From an uncultured Gammaproteobacteria bacterium (lineage in GTDB: Bacteria > Pseudomonadota > Gammaproteobacteria > SZUA-140), in NCBI GenBank assembly GCA_945787155.1, contig CALZHD010000016.1:1-35878 (forward strand): a DNA stretch of 35,878 nucleotides, given 5' to 3'. The notes under the pieces are model-generated. The model had not been told where the DNA came from. It saw only the letters and a list, made by a program, of their open reading frames with translations, and searched no databases. This document shows positions 32,333 through 35,878 of this stretch, piece by piece (position 1 is the first letter of the stretch; every line of letters begins with the position of its first letter). The position numbers were made by a program, and so were the translations under genes.

Positions 32333-32821
32333 ATGCCTTCATTTGATGTCGTATCAGAAATCGATCTTCATGAAGTCAATAATGCGATCGATCAGGCTAA
32401 CCGCGAGGTGGGCACACGCTTTGACTTCAAGGGAAGCAATGCCCGCTTTGAGCTGAAGGAGAAAGACTCTTCGATCATGCTGCATGCACAGAGTACTTTC
32501 CAGCTGCAGCAGATGACGAGTATTCTGCACAATAAACTTTCCAAACGTGGTATTGACCTTGGTTGTCTTAAAACTGAGAATGCTGTGACCCAGGGTAAAG
32601 AGGTTCATCAAGCAATCACCATGCAACAAGGGCTCGATGCACTGTTTGCGAAGAAACTGGTGAAGCTAACAAAAGAGTCAAAGCTTAAAGTTCAGGCTGC
32701 AATTCAAGGTGAAAAGGTTCGTATTACTGGAAAAAAGCGCGATGACCTGCAACAGGCAATCGCGCTCTTTAAGCAATCAGATCTCGAACTGCCGCTACAA
32801 TACGAAAATTTTCGTGACTAG
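32333..32821 (+). CDS. yajQ: YajQ family nucleotide-binding protein
   Basis: A 162-aa protein of normal length for YajQ (UPF0234). Signatures are MPSFDVVSEIDLHEVNNA, the TRFDFKGS motif, GIDLGCLK, and KLKVQAAIQGEKVRITGKKRDDLQ near the C terminus. The fold is two RRM-like domains. Members bind nucleotides, and orthologues in Xanthomonas, Pseudomonas and Stenotrophomonas have been reported as c-di-GMP effectors acting with a transcription factor. Its presence close to several c-di-GMP genes is notable, but yajQ is a widespread housekeeping gene. CGGAAACG precedes the ATG as a weak ribosome-binding site. A stable hairpin follows the stop. Confidence 0.95.
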   Translation: MPSFDVVSEIDLHEVNNAIDQANREVGTRFDFKGSNARFELKEKDSSIMLHAQSTFQLQQMTSILHNKLSKRGIDLGCLKTENAVTQGKEVHQAITMQQGLDALFAKKLVKLTKESKLKVQAAIQGEKVRITGKKRDDLQQAIALFKQSDLELPLQYENFRD

Positions 32822-32837
32822 CATCAACACAGTATCG

Positions 32838-32879
32838 GGTGGATTGTCTCGTTAGCCATTGACTATCAGACAGTCCACC
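32838..32879 (+). terminator. Long hairpin after yajQ, close to the next start codon
   Basis: GGTGGATTGTCT (32838-32849) pairs with AGACAGTCCACC (32868-32879), a 12-bp stem with one wobble. The tail TATTTCTCTC is pyrimidine-rich but lacks a pure T run. It ends 10 bases before the next ATG, so it could terminate yajQ mRNA or control translation of the downstream gene. Confidence 0.6.
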
Positions 32880-32889
32880 TATTTCTCTC

Positions 32890-33240
32890 ATGTTGACCTC
32901 AACTCAAACCAGTCAACTCAGCGCCAGGATCGAGGCTGATATCCTCCAGCTACAGGAGGATATTGTTGGGCTTGAAGCGATGACCCAGCCAATTTCACCC
33001 GACAATGCCATCGGTCGTTTGAGTCGTATGGATGCAATCAATACTAGGAGCGCTAATCAAACGGCACTCAATGCCGCAAAGATTCGTCTCGCAAAATTAA
33101 ATCAAACCCTGCCCAGAATAAATAATCCTGAATATGGCGAGTGTGATGAATGTCTGGTAGCAATCCCATTTGCACGACTCATGCTCGTGCCTGAGAGTCA
33201 GTACTGTGTTGCTTGTTCTGACAAGATGGCACACCTATAA
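32890..33240 (+). CDS. DksA/TraR-type zinc finger protein
   Basis: A 116-aa protein with an N-terminal helical segment (ARIEADILQLQEDIVGLEAMTQ) and AIGRLSRMDAINTRSANQTALNAAK in the coiled-coil region, which matches the class of short DksA/TraR-like proteins with a GRLSRMDA motif. The zinc finger at the end is intact: GECDECL...QYCVAC, two CXXC knuckles. Canonical DksA is about 150 aa with tip residues D-x-x-D; here the coiled coil is shorter, so an RNA-polymerase secondary-channel role is possible but unproven. No ribosome-binding site is seen before ATG 32890, and the yajQ hairpin lies just upstream. A bidirectional terminator follows. Confidence 0.85.
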   Translation: MLTSTQTSQLSARIEADILQLQEDIVGLEAMTQPISPDNAIGRLSRMDAINTRSANQTALNAAKIRLAKLNQTLPRINNPEYGECDECLVAIPFARLMLVPESQYCVACSDKMAHL

Positions 33241-33264
33241 ACTGTTCATCACTTTATTACAGAC

Positions 33265-33299
33265 AAAAAAATCCCCGCTACTATGCGGGGACCTTTTTA
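33265..33299. terminator. Bidirectional rho-independent terminator
   Basis: TCCCCGC (33272-33278) and GCGGGGA (33285-33291) form a 7-bp GC-rich stem. It is followed by CCTTTTT on the plus strand and preceded by seven A residues, giving a T run on the minus strand. It lies between the convergent zinc finger gene and fbp and should serve both. Confidence 0.9.
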
Positions 33300-33321
33300 A
33301 CGCCTTATCTAACGTGACACA

Positions 33322-34326
33322 CTAATCATTGTGATAAGAGAGCACGCGCTCAACTTCATTTTTAGAACCCAAAATAACAGGCACACGCTGGTGAAGACCA
33401 TTTGGCTTGATCTCCATAATACGCTCACGACCGGTCGATGATATACCACCCGCTTGCTCAACAATCATAGACATTGGATTGGCTTCATACATCAGACGCA
33501 ATTTACCGGCCATCGCGGGATCCTTGCTATCTTTTGGATAGAGGAAGATGCCACCACGGGTCAGGATGCGGTGTACTTCGGCAACCATCGATGCAACCCA
33601 ACGCATATTGAAATTTTTCTCACGTGCATCGCCATCTTTACCGGCCAGGCATTCTTCAACATAACGCTGTACAGGTGCTTCCCAGAAACGCTGGTTTGAT
33701 GCATTAATCGAAAATTCTGCAGTATCTTCTGGGATCTGCATGTTTTTCTGGGTCAGAATGAACTCACCAACACTCTGATCCAGGGTGAAGGCGTTAACGC
33801 CGTGACCAGTGGTCATTACCATCATGGTTGAAGGACCATACAGCGCATAACCGGCACAAACCTGCTCGGTACCAGGCTGCATAAAATCTTCTGCCGTTGG
33901 ATTCTCAACGCCATCTGCACAGCGCAGGATTGAGAAAATGGTACCTACTGAGATATTAACATCGATGTTTGATGAGCCATCGAGTGGATCAAATACCAGC
34001 AGGTATTTACCACGTGGGTACTGGCTAGGTATTTCATAAATATCGTCCATCTCTTCAGAGGCCATTGCCGCCAGGTGGCCACCCCAGATGTTGGCGTTGA
34101 TCATCATGTCATTTGAGATAATATCGAGTTTCTTCTGTGTCTCACCCTGAATATTCTCACTCTCGGCGCTACCAAGGACACCAATCAGGTCACCCTTGTT
34201 TACCGCACCAGAGATTGCCTTACATGAGGTAAAGACATCGTTTAATAGTGCTGTGAAGTCGCCATTTCCACCAACACGACGCTGCTCTTCAATAATGAAT
34301 TGTGTAATCGTTTCACCAATATGCAT
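33322..34326 (-). CDS. fbp: Fructose-1,6-bisphosphatase class I
   Basis: Fbp hydrolyses fructose-1,6-bisphosphate in gluconeogenesis and in the Calvin cycle. The 334-aa protein has [25 protein letters not shown], the metal/substrate motif [30 protein letters not shown] (metal-binding Glu), [13 protein letters not shown] and [20 protein letters not shown]. The frame stays open upstream to 34395, but ATG 34326 has a strong AGAGGAAG ribosome-binding site 7 bases upstream and matches the usual N terminus (GETITQFI), so it is chosen. The gene is alone on the minus strand, ends at a bidirectional terminator and is divergent from lgt. Confidence 0.96.
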   Translation of the reverse strand: MHIGETITQFIIEEQRRVGGNGDFTALLNDVFTSCKAISGAVNKGDLIGVLGSAESENIQGETQKKLDIISNDMMINANIWGGHLAAMASEEMDDIYEIPSQYPRGKYLLVFDPLDGSSNIDVNISVGTIFSILRCADGVENPTAEDFMQPGTEQVCAGYALYGPSTMMVMTTGHGVNAFTLDQSVGEFILTQKNMQIPEDTAEFSINASNQRFWEAPVQRYVEECLAGKDGDAREKNFNMRWVASMVAEVHRILTRGGIFLYPKDSKDPAMAGKLRLMYEANPMSMIVEQAGGISSTGRERIMEIKPNGLHQRVPVILGSKNEVERVLSYHND

Positions 34327-34645
34327 GGATGCTTCCTCTTTACTTAAAAATAAACTGTCTTTGCCATTAACAACCATTGGTGTGGCACTTACCACCCAGC
34401 TGGCCCTATGAGCAGGAATTCTTCCAGAAACAGCGCGTTGCTACGGGCGCTGAGATTGTTTCGAGTTCGCTATTATCCTTTTTTCTGCTGGGAAAATAAA
34501 GCGATAGCCAATAATGTTATCTTTAATCTCGCTAAATCAGCCGTTATACTGCTTTTACTCAACCATCTCTGATCAATATTTTTTGTTTTCAGCCCTCACA
34601 AACTCATTTATCACAGAAAATCAATGATATAAGGATGCTTCAAAC
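34327..34645. other. Divergent fbp-lgt intergenic region
   Basis: This 319-base gap holds no gene. On the plus strand TTTAAT (34522-34527) and TATACT (34545-34550), 17 bases apart, could be a sigma-70 promoter for lgt with a leader of about 90 bases; the -35 is poor. CAGCGC (34432-34437) and GCGCTG (34448-34453) form a small inverted repeat. The fbp promoter could not be placed. Confidence 0.4.
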
Positions 34646-35434
34646 GTGTTGATCCACCCCAATATTGACCCCGTCGCCCTCGACCTCGGTCTGGTAAAGA
34701 TTCACTGGTACGGACTTATGTACCTGGTCGCCTTTGCCTCTGCGTGGTGGCTTGGTTCACTTCGCGCCAAAAAACCAGGCGCATTATTCAATACTGAACA
34801 GATCGGTGACCTGATTTTCTACGGTGCCATCGGTGTTGTGGTCGGTGGACGCCTTGGCTATATCCTCTTTTATGATCTCGCCAGCCGTTTGGAAGATCCA
34901 ATATCGATATTTTACGTATGGCAAGGTGGCATGTCATTTCATGGTGGTCTGATTGGCGTGCTGGTGGCCATGTGGCTTTTTGCGCGCAAACACGGCAAGA
35001 CTTTTTTTCAGATTACTGATTTCATCGCCCCTCTGGTGCCATTGGGTCTCTGTGCCGGGCGTATCGGTAATTTCATCAATGGTGAGCTGTGGGGACGCGT
35101 CTCAGATCTGCCCTGGGCAATGGCACCACGCGAAGGAATGATGCCTCGTCATCCATCACAACTCTACGAAGCATTACTCGAAGGACTGGCACTCTTTGTA
35201 ATCTTGTGGCTATACTCCAGAAAGCCTCGGCCCACCATGGCAGTCTCTGGTATGTTCCTGCTTTTTTATGGCATTTTTCGCTCAATTGTAGAATTCTTTC
35301 GAACTCCGGACAGTCACATTGGTTTCCTCGCCTTCGACTGGCTCACGATGGGGCAACTATTATCAGCGCCTATGATCCTCGGTGGGATTGGACTGCTCAT
35401 CTGGGCACATAAAAAACAGACGACTAATCTTTAG
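34646..35434 (+). CDS. lgt: Prolipoprotein diacylglyceryl transferase Lgt
   Basis: Lgt attaches diacylglyceryl from phosphatidylglycerol to the lipobox Cys of prolipoproteins at the inner membrane. The 262-aa protein has several TM helices, [12 protein letters not shown] near the N terminus, [25 protein letters not shown] (essential region with His), the signature [14 protein letters not shown], and [12 protein letters not shown]. The length is typical. Translation starts at GTG 34646, with AAGGATG at 34631-34637 as ribosome-binding site; an adjacent TTG is less likely. thyA follows 15 bases after the stop, the conserved lgt-thyA pair of gammaproteobacteria. Confidence 0.97.
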   Translation: MLIHPNIDPVALDLGLVKIHWYGLMYLVAFASAWWLGSLRAKKPGALFNTEQIGDLIFYGAIGVVVGGRLGYILFYDLASRLEDPISIFYVWQGGMSFHGGLIGVLVAMWLFARKHGKTFFQITDFIAPLVPLGLCAGRIGNFINGELWGRVSDLPWAMAPREGMMPRHPSQLYEALLEGLALFVILWLYSRKPRPTMAVSGMFLLFYGIFRSIVEFFRTPDSHIGFLAFDWLTMGQLLSAPMILGGIGLLIWAHKKQTTNL

Positions 35435-35449
35435 CGGGAATTTATCTCA

Positions 35450-35878
35450 ATGCAGCAGTACCTCGACCTGTTACAGCACGTAAAAACGCACGGTATTTAT
35501 AAAGATGACCGCACTGGTACAGGTACCAAAAGCGTCTTTGGCTACCAGATGCGCTTCGACCTCAACGAAGGGTTTCCGCTTGTCACCACTAAAAAATTGC
35601 ACCTTCGCAGTATTATCCATGAACTGCTGTGGTTTCTCTCTGGTGATACAAATATCCAATACCTGAAAGATAATGGCGTCAAAATATGGGATGAGTGGGC
35701 CGATGAAAATGGTAACCTTGGCCCAGTTTATGGTTCACAGTGGCGCTCGTGGCCGACACCAAATGGCAATAAAATCGATCAGATTTCTAATCTCATTGAA
35801 CAGATTAAAACCAATCCCGACTCTCGTCGCCTGATTGTTTCTGCGTGGAATGTTGCTGAGATCGAAAACATGGCACTG
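35450..35878 (+). CDS. thyA: Thymidylate synthase ThyA, N-terminal part (runs off the window)
   Basis: The first 143 residues of ThyA, which methylates dUMP to dTMP using methylene-tetrahydrofolate. Clear marks are [19 protein letters not shown] (folate/phosphate Arg region), [48 protein letters not shown] and [12 protein letters not shown]. The window ends at ENMAL, just before the PPC motif, so the catalytic Cys is not visible. It starts 15 bases after lgt and is probably co-transcribed; GCGGGAA is a weak ribosome-binding site. Confidence 0.97.
   Translation, partial: MQQYLDLLQHVKTHGIYKDDRTGTGTKSVFGYQMRFDLNEGFPLVTTKKLHLRSIIHELLWFLSGDTNIQYLKDNGVKIWDEWADENGNLGPVYGSQWRSWPTPNGNKIDQISNLIEQIKTNPDSRRLIVSAWNVAEIENMAL

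Noticed and set aside
33322-34395. Longer Fbp starting at 34395
   Set aside because: The extra 23 residues do not match the family N terminus as I know it, and the strong ribosome-binding site points to ATG 34326.

Overview
The window reads as a chromosomal segment of a gammaproteobacterium. The housekeeping genes (thiD-thiE, hemL, tas, yajQ, fbp, lgt-thyA) are of gammaproteobacterial type and a c-type cytochrome ends at the left edge. The mix would fit an environmental, possibly chemolithotrophic or sulfur-cycle lineage, but that is inference and I cannot name a genus. No rRNA, tRNA, CRISPR array or intact insertion sequence was found.

Layout. (1) 1-4193: cytochrome c tail and terminator, then thiamine genes thiD-thiE, hemL and an aldo/keto reductase (tas). 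(2) 4203-9167: a large exported LVIVD-repeat beta-propeller, a dicarboxylate/amino-acid:cation symporter and a small membrane zinc-ribbon protein. (3) 9286-27604: an MSHA-like type IV pilus / type II secretion-like locus in three blocks. Block A (minus, 14177 to 9286) is HDOD protein, PilM-like, PilN-like, PilO-like, PilP/MshK-like and secretin MshL. Block B (minus, 19730 to 15684) is the major pilin, a GspH/MshC-like pilin, an MshD-like pilin, an MshO-like pilin with calcium-binding-type repeats, and a DNRLRE-domain protein with a prepilin-like N terminus (possible tip adhesin). Block C (plus, 19916 to 27604) is histidine kinase, single-domain response regulator, GAF-GGDEF-EAL protein, a STAS-MshEN-GspE fusion ATPase and a GspF-type platform protein. 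A response regulator-GGDEF gene (14564-15523) sits between A and B. (4) 27871-31512: a 1213-residue PilZ-DUF1631-GGDEF-EAL protein. (5) 31840-33240: a tandem histone-fold protein, YajQ and a DksA/TraR-type zinc finger protein. (6) 33322-35878: fbp (minus), lgt and the start of thyA.

How the genes may work together. The pilus locus carries its own c-di-GMP circuit. It has one diguanylate cyclase with an intact GGDEF and I-site, one EAL protein with a degenerate GGDEF (likely phosphodiesterase), a predicted c-di-GMP-binding MshEN domain on the extension ATPase, and a large PilZ/GGDEF/EAL protein just downstream. The kinase, receiver and EAL genes share an apparent operon with the ATPase and platform protein, so sensing and pilus extension look co-expressed. 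The N-terminal STAS domain on the ATPase adds a possible second, protein-protein input. Prepilin peptidase, a retraction ATPase, and MshM/MshN homologues were not seen here.

The most unusual items are the STAS-MshE fusion inside this operon, the tandem histone-fold protein at 31840-32298, the calcium-repeat and DNRLRE minor pilins, and a possible FliA-type promoter for the major pilin.
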